This document shows, one piece after another, positions 38,011 to 46,995 of a DNA stretch of 64,000 nt. This stretch comes from Variovorax sp. WS11 (GTDB taxonomy: Bacteria > Pseudomonadota > Gammaproteobacteria > Burkholderiales > Burkholderiaceae_C), in NCBI RefSeq assembly GCF_010499245.1, contig NZ_JAAGOW010000005.1, positions 248,001-312,000 of the forward strand, given 5' to 3'. The notes under the pieces are model-generated. The model saw only the letters and a list, made by a program, of their open reading frames with translations. It was not told the DNA's origin and did not search any database. Position 1 is the stretch's first letter, and every line of letters starts with the position of its first letter. The position numbers and the translations under genes are program-made.

Positions 38011-38394
38011 ATGGCAACGCACACCCCCCCTCACCAGGCCCATCAGCACCGCGACCAGCGCGACGAGCCGGACTGGCCCGTGAGGCAGCCCAGGAAGAGC
38101 GCTCAGCCGGCGCCCGGAGACTGGCTCTTTCCGAGCTTCTTTTTGTGCATGGCGGTGGCCGCATTGCCGCTGATCGGCACGCGCTGGACCACCGCAGAGG
38201 GCATGGCCAGCTGGCACGCCATCGAAGACGTCCTGCTGCTGGCGCTTCCCGTCCTCATCCCGCTCCCCTTCCTCTTCGTGGCATGCGTCGTCGCGCTGGC
38301 CTTTCATCCTGCCTCGCGAACGCCCGCGGCGTTCGGCTTCCTTGGCGTGGCCATCGCCATCGGGCTCGCCGCCCTGCACGCCCTGCCCGCATAG
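38011..38394 (+). CDS. Small integral membrane protein
   Basis: 127 aa from the ATG at 38011; the frame is open from 37975. A hydrophilic His/Gln/Arg-rich N-terminus of about 40 residues is followed by three hydrophobic segments, about 40-60 (SFFLCMAVAALPLIG), 72-97 (DVLLLALPVLIPLPFLFVAC) and 104-122 (AAFGFLGVAIAIGLAAL). No family is recognised. It stands alone between the siderophore locus and the ferredoxin reductase gene. Confidence 0.55.
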   Translation: MATHTPPHQAHQHRDQRDEPDWPVRQPRKSAQPAPGDWLFPSFFLCMAVAALPLIGTRWTTAEGMASWHAIEDVLLLALPVLIPLPFLFVACVVALAFHPASRTPAAFGFLGVAIAIGLAALHALPA

Positions 38395-38422
38395 ATCCGC
38401 TGACGCTGCCTTGCGACGCCCG

Positions 38423-38445
38423 GTCCCCTCGTGCAGGGACTGACA
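38423..38445 (+). promoter_or_regulatory. Palindromic element upstream of the ferredoxin reductase gene
   Basis: GTCCCCT, then a short spacer, then AGGGACTGACA, ending 29 bp before the ATG at 38475. Nearly the same element lies at 44941-44963 before the SDR gene, at the same distance. The imperfect dyad GTCCC/GGGAC suggests a dimeric regulator. Confidence 0.5.
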
Positions 38446-38474
38446 GTCCACGCCTTCGCGGCAACCATCCGGGG

Positions 38475-39686
38475 ATGCAGCAGATCCTCATCATCGGCGC
38501 CGGGCACGCAGGCTTCCAGTGCGCGGCATCCCTGCGCCAGGAAGGCTTCGAAGGCCGCATCGTGCTCCTCGGCGAAGAGGAAGGCTTGCCCTATCAGCGC
38601 CCTCCGCTCTCCAAGGCTTACCTGCTTGCCAAGGCCACTGCGTCCGACCTGCTGTTCCGCCCTTCGCGCTACTTCGATGACCATCGCGTCGAGCTGCTGC
38701 GGGGTCGCGCGGAGCGCATCGAGCGCCGGTCGCGGCAGGTGCTGCTGCAAAGCGGCGAAAGCATCCCCTACGACCACCTCGTGATCGCCACCGGTTCACG
38801 CCCGCGCAGGATCGCACTGGAGGGGGCCGATCTCGACGGCGTGCTGAGCCTGCAGACGCTGGGCGACGCAGAGGGGCTGCGGGAACGTCTGCAGTCCGGC
38901 CGGCGCGCCGTGGTGGTGGGCGCAGGCTTCATCGGCCTCGAGTTCGCGGCCGTGGCCCGCGGCCTCGGCCTCGACGTCACCGTGGTCGATTTGGCCGATC
39001 GCGCGCTGGCCCGCGCAACGTCGGCCATCTCCGCGCGGGCCGTCGCCGAGTCGCATGTGCAACGCGGCACCCGCCTGCTGTTCCAGTGCGGACTGTCATC
39101 TTTCGAGGGGCGGCATGGCAAGGTCGCCGGCGTCCACACCGCGGACGGCCGCGAACTGCCCGCAGACATCGTGGTCGTCGGCATCGGTGCCGAGCCGCGG
39201 ACGCAGCTCGCCGCCCAGGCCGGGCTGGACGTCGACAACGGCATCCGTGTCGACGAGCGGCTGGTCAGCTCCGATCCCGCGATCTCCGCCATCGGTGACG
39301 TGGCGGCTTTCCCGGACCCATGGTCGGGGAGGCGGATCCGCCTCGAGTCGGTGCAGAACGCATCCGACCAGGCGCGCAGCGTGGCCGCGCGAATCGCCGG
39401 CAAGGCCGTTTCGCACGGCCCGGTCCCCTGGTTCTGGAGCGACCAGGGTGACCTGAAGCTGCAGATCGCCGGCCTTCGGGCCCCGGACGACGAGCACGTG
39501 GTGCTGGCCGAGCCGCAATCCCGCGCAAGCACGGTGCTCTGCATCCGCGGCGAGCGCCTGGCGGCGGTGGAGACCATCAACCGCGCCGGCGACCACATGC
39601 TCGCGCGGCGGCTGCTGGCCAAGGGTGTGCGCGTGAGCCGCACCGAGGCGCAGGCGGTCGGGTTCCAGCTCAGGGATCTGAGCTGA
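38475..39686 (+). CDS. FAD-dependent ferredoxin/rubredoxin reductase
   Basis: NAD(P)H-dependent flavoprotein of the BphA4/putidaredoxin-reductase type, 403 aa. Evidence: FAD-binding GAGHAGFQCAASL at residues 7-19, NAD-binding GAGFIGLEFAAV, and the C-terminal FAD motif with AIGDVA. It would pass electrons to a ferredoxin for a P450 or ring-hydroxylating oxygenase, but neither partner is in the window. I chose the ATG at 38475, preceded by GGGG; the frame is open much further upstream, but that part lacks homology. It is convergent with the acyl-CoA ligase gene. The shared upstream element links it to the SDR/hydrolase cluster at 44.9 kb. Confidence 0.92.
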   Translation: MQQILIIGAGHAGFQCAASLRQEGFEGRIVLLGEEEGLPYQRPPLSKAYLLAKATASDLLFRPSRYFDDHRVELLRGRAERIERRSRQVLLQSGESIPYDHLVIATGSRPRRIALEGADLDGVLSLQTLGDAEGLRERLQSGRRAVVVGAGFIGLEFAAVARGLGLDVTVVDLADRALARATSAISARAVAESHVQRGTRLLFQCGLSSFEGRHGKVAGVHTADGRELPADIVVVGIGAEPRTQLAAQAGLDVDNGIRVDERLVSSDPAISAIGDVAAFPDPWSGRRIRLESVQNASDQARSVAARIAGKAVSHGPVPWFWSDQGDLKLQIAGLRAPDDEHVVLAEPQSRASTVLCIRGERLAAVETINRAGDHMLARRLLAKGVRVSRTEAQAVGFQLRDLS

Positions 39687-39699
39687 CCTTCGAGCTCAG
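39678..39699. terminator. Hairpin at convergent gene ends
   Basis: CTGAGCT and AGCTCAG form 7-bp arms around an 8-nt loop, spanning the stop of the ferredoxin reductase and reaching the stop of the convergent acyl-CoA ligase. No T-run follows on either side, so bidirectional termination is only plausible. Confidence 0.35.
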
Positions 39700-41279
39700 G
39701 CCTGCAGCTCGCCGCGATCGAACAGCAGCTGCCGGATGTCCTTCTTCGCGACCTTCCCGTAGCCCGACTTCGGCAGCGCGTCCCAGAAGAACAGGTGATG
39801 CGGCCAGCGGTAGCGCGCGCAGCGGCCTTGCAGGTGCGCCAGCAGTGCCTCGCGGTCCACCTGCGCGTCGCCACGCCTCACCACGACGGCCACGCCAATC
39901 TCGCCCCACTTGGGGTCCGGCACGCCCAGCACGGCCACCTCGGCCACGGCAGGGTGCGTCAACAGCAGCTCCTCCACCTCGCGCGGGTAGACGTTGGAGC
40001 CGCCCGAGATGTACATGTCCGATTCGCGCCCGGTGATGTAGAGCAGCCCGCGTTCGTCCATCCGCCCGAGGTCGCCGGTGTGGAACCAGCCGCCGCGCAG
40101 CGCCTTTCCGGTCGCCTCGGGGTCGGCGTGGTAGCCGGAGAACACGGCCGGGCCGCGGCAGCAGATCTCGCCGACCTTGCCGGGCGGCAGCGCTTGCAGC
40201 TCGGCATCGAGGATGGCCACCTCCATGCCGGTGCGCGGGCGGCCGCACGAGCCGATGTTGGCGTTGGGATCCGCATCGTCGGCCGAATGCATGTCCGGCG
40301 GCAGCACCGTGATGTTGCCGGTCACCTCGCCAAGACCGAAATACTGCACCAGCACCTTGCCCAGCTTCTGCAGCGCGAGCTTCTGGTCGGCGCGGTACAT
40401 GGGCGCGCCGGCGTAGATCAGGTAGCGCAGCGAGCTGTGGTCGTAGCGGTCCACCGCCGGGTGCTCCACCAGGATCTTGACGATGGTGGGAACGGTGAAG
40501 AGATTGGTGACGCGGTGCTTCTCCACCGCCTGCCAGAACGCCTCCGCATCCAGCTTCTCGCTGGCCGGCAGCACAGTGGGCGCACCGCGGGCCACGTTCA
40601 GCAGGGCATGGATGCCGGCGCCGTGCGACAGCGGCGCCACCGCGATCGAGCAGTCGCGCTCGGTGGTGCCGGGAATCAAATCGGCCAGGTGGTTGGCGAC
40701 CACGAAAGACATCTGGCCATGCGTGAGCACGCCGGCCTTGGGGCGGCCGGTGGTGCCCGAGGTGTAGAAGAACCAGAGCGGATCGTCCCAGCCGACCGTC
40801 TCGTGCCCGTCGGGCTGGCCGCGGTACTCGCGCACCAGGTCCTCGTAGGCATGCTCGCCGGCGCGTGCCGCCCCGATGGCGATCACGTGCTTCAGCGAGG
40901 GCGCGCTCTCGCGCACCGCATCGACATGGCCCGCGAAGACATCCTCCGCGATCATCGCGATGGCACCGCTGGAGGCGCCCAGGTAGGCCACCTCCGGCGG
41001 CGTCAGCCGGAAGTTGGTGGGCACCCAGACGCAGCCCAGCCGGAACGCGATCCAGCAGCTTTCGAACATCTGCAGGTTGTTGCGCGAGTGCACGAGGATG
41101 CGGTCGCCCTTGCGCAGCCCGAGGCGGCGCAGCGCCGTCGTCATCGCGGCCACGCGCTCTTCCATCTCGCCCCAGGTGCAGGTGCGCCCGCCTTCCTGGA
41201 TCAGCGCCGGGCGGTCGGGGAACAGCCGCGCCGTGTGCGTCAGCAGGCGCCCCAGGTTCATCGCCTGCGCCGCATTCAT
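39696..41279 (-). CDS. Acyl-CoA synthetase (AMP-forming)
   Basis: ATP-dependent CoA ligase of 527 aa. The AMP-binding motif is FYTSGTTGRPKAG, followed by YFGLGEVTG, GWFHTGDLGRMDERG, and the C-terminal KSGYGKVAKKDIR with the catalytic lysine. The substrate, a fatty, aromatic or terpenoid-type acid, is not readable. The ATG at 41279 overlaps the thiolase stop (ATGA); a second ATG lies at 41261. It is the last gene of the minus-strand hydrolase-MFS-thiolase-ligase operon, supporting activation and thiolytic breakdown of a carboxylic acid. Confidence 0.93.
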   Translation of the reverse strand: MNAAQAMNLGRLLTHTARLFPDRPALIQEGGRTCTWGEMEERVAAMTTALRRLGLRKGDRILVHSRNNLQMFESCWIAFRLGCVWVPTNFRLTPPEVAYLGASSGAIAMIAEDVFAGHVDAVRESAPSLKHVIAIGAARAGEHAYEDLVREYRGQPDGHETVGWDDPLWFFYTSGTTGRPKAGVLTHGQMSFVVANHLADLIPGTTERDCSIAVAPLSHGAGIHALLNVARGAPTVLPASEKLDAEAFWQAVEKHRVTNLFTVPTIVKILVEHPAVDRYDHSSLRYLIYAGAPMYRADQKLALQKLGKVLVQYFGLGEVTGNITVLPPDMHSADDADPNANIGSCGRPRTGMEVAILDAELQALPPGKVGEICCRGPAVFSGYHADPEATGKALRGGWFHTGDLGRMDERGLLYITGRESDMYISGGSNVYPREVEELLLTHPAVAEVAVLGVPDPKWGEIGVAVVVRRGDAQVDREALLAHLQGRCARYRWPHHLFFWDALPKSGYGKVAKKDIRQLLFDRGELQA

Positions 41280-42445
41280 GCCGCGGATTCCAGGAGGCTC
41301 AGGTAGCTCGCCACGGCGGAGCCCCCCATGTTGAACACGGCGCCCATGCGCGCGCCGTTCACCTGCATGCCGCCGGCAGTGCCCGACAGCTGCATCGCGG
41401 CCATCACGTGCTGCGACACGCCGGTGGCGCCGATGGGATGGCCCTTCGACTTCAACCCGCCGGAGGGGTTGACCGGCAGCTTGCCGTCCTTGCGCGTGAC
41501 GCCGTCGAGGATCACGCGCGCGCCCTGCCCGTGCGGCGCGAGGCCCATGGCTTCGTACTCGAGCATCTCGGCGATGGTGAAGCAGTCGTGCGTCTCGACG
41601 AAGGACAGATCGGCCAGCCTCGCGCCGGCCGCCGCCAGACCCTTCTGCCATGCGAGCGCCGCGCCCTCGAAGCGTGTCGGGTCGCGGCGCGACATCGGCA
41701 GGAAGTCGTTGACATGGGAGCGCGAGCGCCAGCGCACCGGCGCCACCTTGGCGCCGGGCAGCGGCTCGGTCGACAGCACCAGGGCGGCGGCGCCGTCGGA
41801 GACCAGCGAGCAGTCGGAGCGCTTCAGCGGCCCGGAGACAAAAGGATTCTTCTCCGAGGGCGTGCGGCAGAAGTCGAAGCCGAAGTCGCGCCGCATGTGG
41901 GCATAGGGGTTGTGCATGCCGTTGGCGTGGTTCTTGGCCGCGATGGCGGCGAGCGCGTCCGACTGGTCGCCGAAGCGCTCGAAGTACTTCGTCGCGATGC
42001 CGCCGAAGATGCCCGCAAAACCGGCCGGGTCGCTGCCCTCTTCCTTGACGTAGGCGCACTTGATGAGCGTGGCCGCCACTTCGGGCGTGCGCAGTCCGTT
42101 CATGCGCTCCATGCCGATCACCAGCGTGCGCTTCATGCGGCCGGCCGCCATCGCATCCAGCGCGGCCCAGATCGCCGCCGAGCCGGTGGCGCAGGCGTTC
42201 TCGCAGCGCACCGCCGGCGTGTGGCGGAACTCGGGCATGGCCACCGCCGGCAGCGAGGCGGTGAAGTCCTGGCCGACGAAGCCGGCGTTGAAGTGGCCGA
42301 CGAAGATGCCGTCGATGTCGCCGGGCTCCAGGCCCGCGCTGTCGAGCGCAGGCTGCACGGCCTCGCGAATGAGCTGCTCCAGTTCGACGTTGTCGAGCTT
42401 GCCGAAGGGCGTGTGGCCCCAGCCGGTGATGTAGGCGTTGGTCAT
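41276..42445 (-). CDS. Thiolase (SCP2-type acetyl-CoA acetyltransferase family)
   Basis: Thiolase of 389 aa for cleavage or formation of 3-ketoacyl-CoA. The nucleophilic cysteine is in ENACATGSAA, followed by a histidine in ETHDCFTIAE and GHPIGATG near residue 340. These forms are typical of the sterol-carrier-protein-X/lipid-transfer thiolase branch rather than FadA, and that branch often acts on bulky substrates. It is co-transcribed with the acyl-CoA ligase (4-bp overlap), 24 nt after the MFS gene. Confidence 0.92.
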   Translation of the reverse strand: MTNAYITGWGHTPFGKLDNVELEQLIREAVQPALDSAGLEPGDIDGIFVGHFNAGFVGQDFTASLPAVAMPEFRHTPAVRCENACATGSAAIWAALDAMAAGRMKRTLVIGMERMNGLRTPEVAATLIKCAYVKEEGSDPAGFAGIFGGIATKYFERFGDQSDALAAIAAKNHANGMHNPYAHMRRDFGFDFCRTPSEKNPFVSGPLKRSDCSLVSDGAAALVLSTEPLPGAKVAPVRWRSRSHVNDFLPMSRRDPTRFEGAALAWQKGLAAAGARLADLSFVETHDCFTIAEMLEYEAMGLAPHGQGARVILDGVTRKDGKLPVNPSGGLKSKGHPIGATGVSQHVMAAMQLSGTAGGMQVNGARMGAVFNMGGSAVASYLSLLESAA

Positions 42446-42469
42446 GGTGGTCCTCGTGGGTGGAACGAT

Positions 42470-43696
42470 TCAGGGAATGACGACCCGAGCAACTTCGGGC
42501 CGGCCATGGCGCTGCACCAGCGTCAGGGCGATCAGGCCGGTGGCTGCGGCGAGCACGCCGGTCGTGAGGGAGAGCACGGCGGCGCTGCCGCTGCGGTACA
42601 TCAGGCCCATCCAGGTGCCGCACGCGAAGGCGGCGGTGGCGAAAATGAAGCCGCCCAGCGCCGAGGCAGCGCCGGCCTGAAGAGGGAATGGCGTGGCCAT
42701 GCCGACGTGGCCGCAGGGCTGATGGATGCCGTAGGCCAGCAGCATCAGCCAGAGCCCGGCGGCGAGCGTGGCCGGCGTGTGGGCATCCGCCAGTTGCGGC
42801 GCGATCATGAGCAGGGCGGCTCCCAGCGACAGGTAGCCGGCGCGGCGCACGGAAGTCACGATGCCGTGCGCCGCGATCCAGCGCCGGCACAGCACGGTGC
42901 CGATCAGGTAGGCGACGGATGCGCCGCCGATCACCAGTCCGAAACCCGTGCGCGAGACGCCGTAGGTCTCGATGAACAGGTAGGCCGAACTCGAGAAGAA
43001 CCCGAAATTGGCCGCGTAGCCGCAGGAGTTCAGCAGGGTCCAGGACCTGAAGCCCGGGTGGCGGGCGATGCGCGCATAGCCGGCGAACAGCGGCCGCAGC
43101 TGCAGGGCGTCGGGCTTGAGCGCACGCACCGTCTCCGGCACGCGCAGCAGCACCAGCACCGCCCCGCCCAGGCCGCACAAGGCCATCGACCACAAGGTGG
43201 AGCGCCAACCCAGGCTCTCCGTCAGCAGGGCGCCGCTGAGCGGGATGAGCATGACCGCACAGGCCAGCACCGACATGGCGACGGTCATGATGTGGGTCCC
43301 CTGCTGCTGTTCGTACAGGTCGCGCACCATGGCGCGGGCGCAGACCATCGCTGCGGCGATGCCCAGCCCCTGCATGGCCCGCACAGCGATCAGCAGCTCG
43401 ATGCTCTGCGCAAGCGCGCCCATGCCGGCGCCGGCAGCGTACAGGACGAATCCGGCCAGCAGCACCGGCCGGCGGCCGAAGCGATCGGCCGCGGGACCCC
43501 ACAGCAGTTGACTTACGCCGAAGCTGAACACCACGATCGCCAGCGTCAGCTGCACCACGCTGACGGGCGCGCCGTACTCCTTGCGGATGGAGGGCAAGGC
43601 GGCCAGGTAGAGGTCGGTGCCCAGCGGCTGCACTGCCGTGGCGAGGGTCACGACGAAGATGACCAGCGCCGGCCCCATGGGCGCCTTCGTGTTCAA
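42470..43696 (-). CDS. MFS transporter, Bcr/CflA-like drug-resistance type
   Basis: Twelve-helix inner-membrane transporter of 408 aa. TDLYLAALPSI in helix 1 and GPAADRFGRRPVLL in loop 2-3 are the signature of the Bcr/CflA proton antiporters. The TTG at 43696 has GGAG 9 nt upstream and starts 3 nt after the hydrolase stop; an ATG at 43678 is the alternative. It may export or import the pathway substrate or an intermediate. Confidence 0.9.
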   Translation of the reverse strand: MNTKAPMGPALVIFVVTLATAVQPLGTDLYLAALPSIRKEYGAPVSVVQLTLAIVVFSFGVSQLLWGPAADRFGRRPVLLAGFVLYAAGAGMGALAQSIELLIAVRAMQGLGIAAAMVCARAMVRDLYEQQQGTHIMTVAMSVLACAVMLIPLSGALLTESLGWRSTLWSMALCGLGGAVLVLLRVPETVRALKPDALQLRPLFAGYARIARHPGFRSWTLLNSCGYAANFGFFSSSAYLFIETYGVSRTGFGLVIGGASVAYLIGTVLCRRWIAAHGIVTSVRRAGYLSLGAALLMIAPQLADAHTPATLAAGLWLMLLAYGIHQPCGHVGMATPFPLQAGAASALGGFIFATAAFACGTWMGLMYRSGSAAVLSLTTGVLAAATGLIALTLVQRHGRPEVARVVIP

Positions 43697-43699
43697 GGA

Positions 43700-44878
43700 C
43701 TATGGCTCCAGCAGTGCGCGCTGCTGCAGCCAGCCGCGGATGAGTTCCGTGGCCTCCTTCAGCAGCTCCGGCTGGCCGGCGTAGTAGTGCGTGGCGCCCT
43801 TGACGATGCGGAAGCTCTTGTCGGGCGAGGCCGCGGCTTCGTACAACATCTTGGGGTGCGTCTGCGGCGCCGCGTCGTCGGCGCTGTTCTCGATCACCAG
43901 CAAGGGCACCCGGATGCGCTTCGCCCCCTCCAGCCCATTGCCGCAGGAGTCGTCGAGCGACCATTGAGACAGCCAGGAGCGCAGCGTGGTGAAGCGGGCC
44001 AGCCCCACCGGACCGGTGTTGACCGTCTCGGGGTTGCCCATGTAGCACCAGCGCGGCTTGCGATCGTTGGGGTCCAGGGCCGGATCCAGAAAGCGCGGGT
44101 CCGCCAGCGTGCGGTGCACGATGAAGGGACGCTCCATCTCGCCGGTGCCGCGCGCCTTCAGCTCGGCCAGCGTCCTCCTGGCCCACGCGCTGATGCGCCG
44201 CATGCGCGCCATCTGGGCAGCGCGGTAGCGCTGGATGTACTCGGGCGAGTAAGGCGGCTGGTTCGGGTTGCGCGCATCGTAGAGGTCGAGCTCGACCTCG
44301 CGCTTGTCGGGATCGAGTTCATCCGTCACCGAAGGATCGATGGCTTCGGCCAGCAGATGGGCCCGCGACAGGTGGGCCGCCTGGAAGATCACCGCGTCCG
44401 CCGCGATCAGCCCCGCGCCCTTGAGGTCGACAGGGTCGCCCGCCGGCGTGTGCGTGAGGGTCGGGTTCTCTGCCTCGGCCTGGTAGCTCATCGCCAGCGC
44501 GCCGCCGCCGGACCAGCCGACCAGCACCACTTTGCGGTAGCCCCAGACCTCCTTCGCGTGGCGGATGTACGCGCCGAGGTCGAGCAACACCTTCTCCATG
44601 ATCAGCGCGGTGTCGTTGCGCTGGTAGCGGCTGCCCGCGCACAGCACGTGCGCGCCCGTCGCCGCCATCGCGCGCGGCACCGGCAGCAGTTGCAGGGTCG
44701 AGGCCGGGTGCATGAACACCATCAGCGTGTCCGATGCCTTGCCGGCGGGCCGGAAGCGGATGCCCTCGAGGTTCACCGCCCCCTGGTTGCCGGAGAAGCC
44801 GTAGGTCTCGGTGAAGGCGGCGCGCTCCTCGTACTGGAGGTGCACCCACTCGGTCTGGACGTCGAGGGTTGGGGTCAT
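43700..44878 (-). CDS. Alpha/beta-hydrolase family protein
   Basis: 392 aa. The serine nucleophile motif is GWSGGG, within VVLVGWSGGGALAMSY. FMHPASTLQLLPVP probably forms the oxyanion region, VIENSADD carries the acid, and the catalytic histidine is in GATHYY near the C-terminus. It probably hydrolyses an ester or ring-cleavage product; substrate unknown. First gene of the minus-strand operon and divergent from the SDR gene, with 114 bp between the starts. Confidence 0.88.
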   Translation of the reverse strand: MTPTLDVQTEWVHLQYEERAAFTETYGFSGNQGAVNLEGIRFRPAGKASDTLMVFMHPASTLQLLPVPRAMAATGAHVLCAGSRYQRNDTALIMEKVLLDLGAYIRHAKEVWGYRKVVLVGWSGGGALAMSYQAEAENPTLTHTPAGDPVDLKGAGLIAADAVIFQAAHLSRAHLLAEAIDPSVTDELDPDKREVELDLYDARNPNQPPYSPEYIQRYRAAQMARMRRISAWARRTLAELKARGTGEMERPFIVHRTLADPRFLDPALDPNDRKPRWCYMGNPETVNTGPVGLARFTTLRSWLSQWSLDDSCGNGLEGAKRIRVPLLVIENSADDAAPQTHPKMLYEAAASPDKSFRIVKGATHYYAGQPELLKEATELIRGWLQQRALLEP

Positions 44879-44940
44879 GGCGCGACTGTAGGTGGCGGCT
44901 TGCGCGGCCACAGTCCCCCGGCGGCGGTACACGCAGCGCC

Positions 44941-44963
44941 GTCCCCTGCGAGGGGACTGACAT
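44941..44963. promoter_or_regulatory. Palindromic operator in the hydrolase/SDR divergent promoter
   Basis: GTCCCCT-GCG-AGGGGAC is a perfect 7-bp dyad with a 3-nt centre, followed by TGACA. It ends about 30 bp before the SDR ATG and 63 bp from the hydrolase ATG, so one regulator could serve both directions. It matches the element at 38423-38445. Confidence 0.55.
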
Positions 44964-44992
44964 CGGCGCGAGGGCGGCCGACAGTGGCGGCC

Positions 44993-45811
44993 ATGAAAGA
45001 AACCTGGTTGCAGCTCGAAGACAAGGTCTGCGTCGTCACCGGCGCGGCAGGCGGCATCGGCATCGAGATCGCGCGCGAACTCGCCACGGTAGGCGCCAAG
45101 GTCGCGCTGCTGGATCGCGACGCGCAAGGCGCGGCACGAGCCGCTGCCGACATCGCGGAAACCGGCGCCCGCGCCATCGGGATCGCCTGCGACATCACCG
45201 ACAAGGCCGACGTGGCGCGCGCGGCCGCGACGGTGCAAGGCGAGCTCGGCCGCTGCGACGTGCTGGTGAACAATGCCGCCACCCTCTACGCCGCGGCGCT
45301 GATGGACATCGAGCTGGAACGCTGGAACCAGCTGATGGCCGTCAACCTGAATGGCTTCCTGCTTTGCGCGCAGGCCTTCGGCCGCCAGATGATCGCGGCC
45401 GGCGGCGGCAGCATGGTCCACATCGCCTCGATCTCGGGCCGGGTGCCGCAGCCCTTCAGCGGGCCCTACAGCATCAGCAAGGCGGGGGTGAAGATGCTGT
45501 CGCAGTTGTTGGCGGTGGAGCTGGGCGAGCACCGCATCCGCAGCAACGTGGTCAGCCCGGCGATGGTGCGCACGCCGCTGACCGAAGGCATCTACCAGGA
45601 TCCGTCCGTCCTGAAGAAGCGCGAATCCATCGTGCCCGCCGGACGCATCAGCGGACCGAAGGACATCGCCGAAGTGGTGGCCTTCCTGGCCAGCCCGCGC
45701 TCGGGCTATGTGAACGGCCAGGACGTGCTGGTCGACGGCGGCCTCAGCACGGCCTGGTTGTCGCTGATCCCGCGCCCCGGCTTCGAGAAGCAAGACGCGC
45801 AGAAGGCATGA
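44993..45811 (+). CDS. Short-chain dehydrogenase/reductase
   Basis: NAD(P)-dependent oxidoreductase of 272 aa. Rossmann motif TGAAGGIGIE near residue 16, NNAAT, catalytic serine in HIASISG, and YSISK with the catalytic Tyr and Lys. Aspartate in LLDRD after beta-2 favours NAD. The C-terminal YVNGQDVLVDGG is typical of the family. The ATG at 44993 follows the palindromic element; the stop overlaps the next MFS start (ATGA). It likely oxidises an alcohol in the pathway of the divergent operon. Confidence 0.93.
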   Translation: MKETWLQLEDKVCVVTGAAGGIGIEIARELATVGAKVALLDRDAQGAARAAADIAETGARAIGIACDITDKADVARAAATVQGELGRCDVLVNNAATLYAAALMDIELERWNQLMAVNLNGFLLCAQAFGRQMIAAGGGSMVHIASISGRVPQPFSGPYSISKAGVKMLSQLLAVELGEHRIRSNVVSPAMVRTPLTEGIYQDPSVLKKRESIVPAGRISGPKDIAEVVAFLASPRSGYVNGQDVLVDGGLSTAWLSLIPRPGFEKQDAQKA

Positions 45812-46995
45812 CCGGCTGGCGGCGCGGCGGCCTGCCCGCACTCGCCACGGTGCACTTCTGCAGCAGCGCGATGATGCGCGCCTGCGACCCGATGCTGCCG
45901 GCACTGGCCAAGGCTTTCGACACCACCACCGGCCGCGCCGCGCTGACCGTCTCGGTCTATGCGGTGGCCTACGGCCTGCTGCAACTGCTGTTCGGCCCGC
46001 TCGGCGATCGCTTCGGCAAGCGGCGCGTGATCGGCGCCGCCGCGCTGGGCTGCGTGGTGGGCAACGCGCTGGCGCTGTTCGCCGTGAGCCTGGACATGCT
46101 CGTGGTCGCGCGCTTCGCCGCGGGCGCGACGGCGGCGGGCATCATCGCGCTGGTGCTGGCCTGGGTCGGCGACACGGTGCCCTACGCCGAGCGGCAGCCG
46201 GTGCTGGCGCGATTCCTGATGCTGTCGCTGGGCGGGATGATCGCCGGCCAGTGGGTGTCCGGCTTGCTTACCGAGTGGCTGGGCTGGCGCGCGGTGTTCG
46301 CGTTGCTGGCCGTGGTGATGGGTGCCGGCGGGCTGGCGATCAGCTTCAACCGCGAAGTCCGTGCCGAACCCGTGCGGCCGCCCTCCCCGCACGGCTACCT
46401 GCGCGACATCCGCAGCGTGGTGGCCGAGCCTTGGGCGCGCTGGCTGCTGCTGGTGGTGGCGATCGAAGGCGCCTTCGCTTTCTGCGGCCTGGCCTTCCTG
46501 CCGGCCTTCCTGGTGCGCGAGTTCGGGCTCGGCCTGTCGGCGGCGGCCGCGGTGGTGGCGCTCTATGGCATCGGGGGCTTCTTCTATGCCTTCGCCGCGC
46601 GGCGCCTGCTGACGCTGTTGGGCGAAAGCGGCATGGTGCTCGCGGCCGGACTCGCCATGGGCCTGGGCTGGCTCGTGCTCGCCATCGGCCGCCACTGGGC
46701 CCTCGCACTGCCGGCCTGCCTGGTCGCCGGCATCGGCTTCTACATGCTGCACGGCACCTTGCAGACGCATGCCACCCAGATGGTGCCGGCGCTGCGCGGC
46801 ACCGCGGTCAGCCTGTTCGCCGCGGCCATGTTCCTGGGCATCTCCTGCGGCGTGGCGATCGCGTCGGTCGTGGTGGACCGCATCGGCACGCCGCCGGTGT
46901 TCGGGGCCTGCGCGCTGGCACTGCCGCTGCTCGGGGCCGCGCTGTGGCTCAGCCTCCGGCGGCGGACGGCGGCGCGCCCGCGTCCGGCCTCCTAG
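45808..46995 (+). CDS. MFS transporter
   Basis: Inner-membrane transporter of 395 aa with about 12 hydrophobic helices. The loop 2-3 motif is GPLGDRFGKRRVIG. It is translationally coupled to the SDR gene. It differs in sequence from the Bcr-like MFS in the divergent operon. Two transporters flanking one catabolic set suggest separate uptake and efflux; substrate unknown. Confidence 0.92.
   Translation: MTGWRRGGLPALATVHFCSSAMMRACDPMLPALAKAFDTTTGRAALTVSVYAVAYGLLQLLFGPLGDRFGKRRVIGAAALGCVVGNALALFAVSLDMLVVARFAAGATAAGIIALVLAWVGDTVPYAERQPVLARFLMLSLGGMIAGQWVSGLLTEWLGWRAVFALLAVVMGAGGLAISFNREVRAEPVRPPSPHGYLRDIRSVVAEPWARWLLLVVAIEGAFAFCGLAFLPAFLVREFGLGLSAAAAVVALYGIGGFFYAFAARRLLTLLGESGMVLAAGLAMGLGWLVLAIGRHWALALPACLVAGIGFYMLHGTLQTHATQMVPALRGTAVSLFAAAMFLGISCGVAIASVVVDRIGTPPVFGACALALPLLGAALWLSLRRRTAARPRPAS

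Noticed and set aside
40865..44992. A plus-strand frame running 4.1 kb into the SDR gene
   Set aside because: Only the part from 44993 has homology; the upstream part is antisense to the ligase, thiolase, MFS and hydrolase genes.
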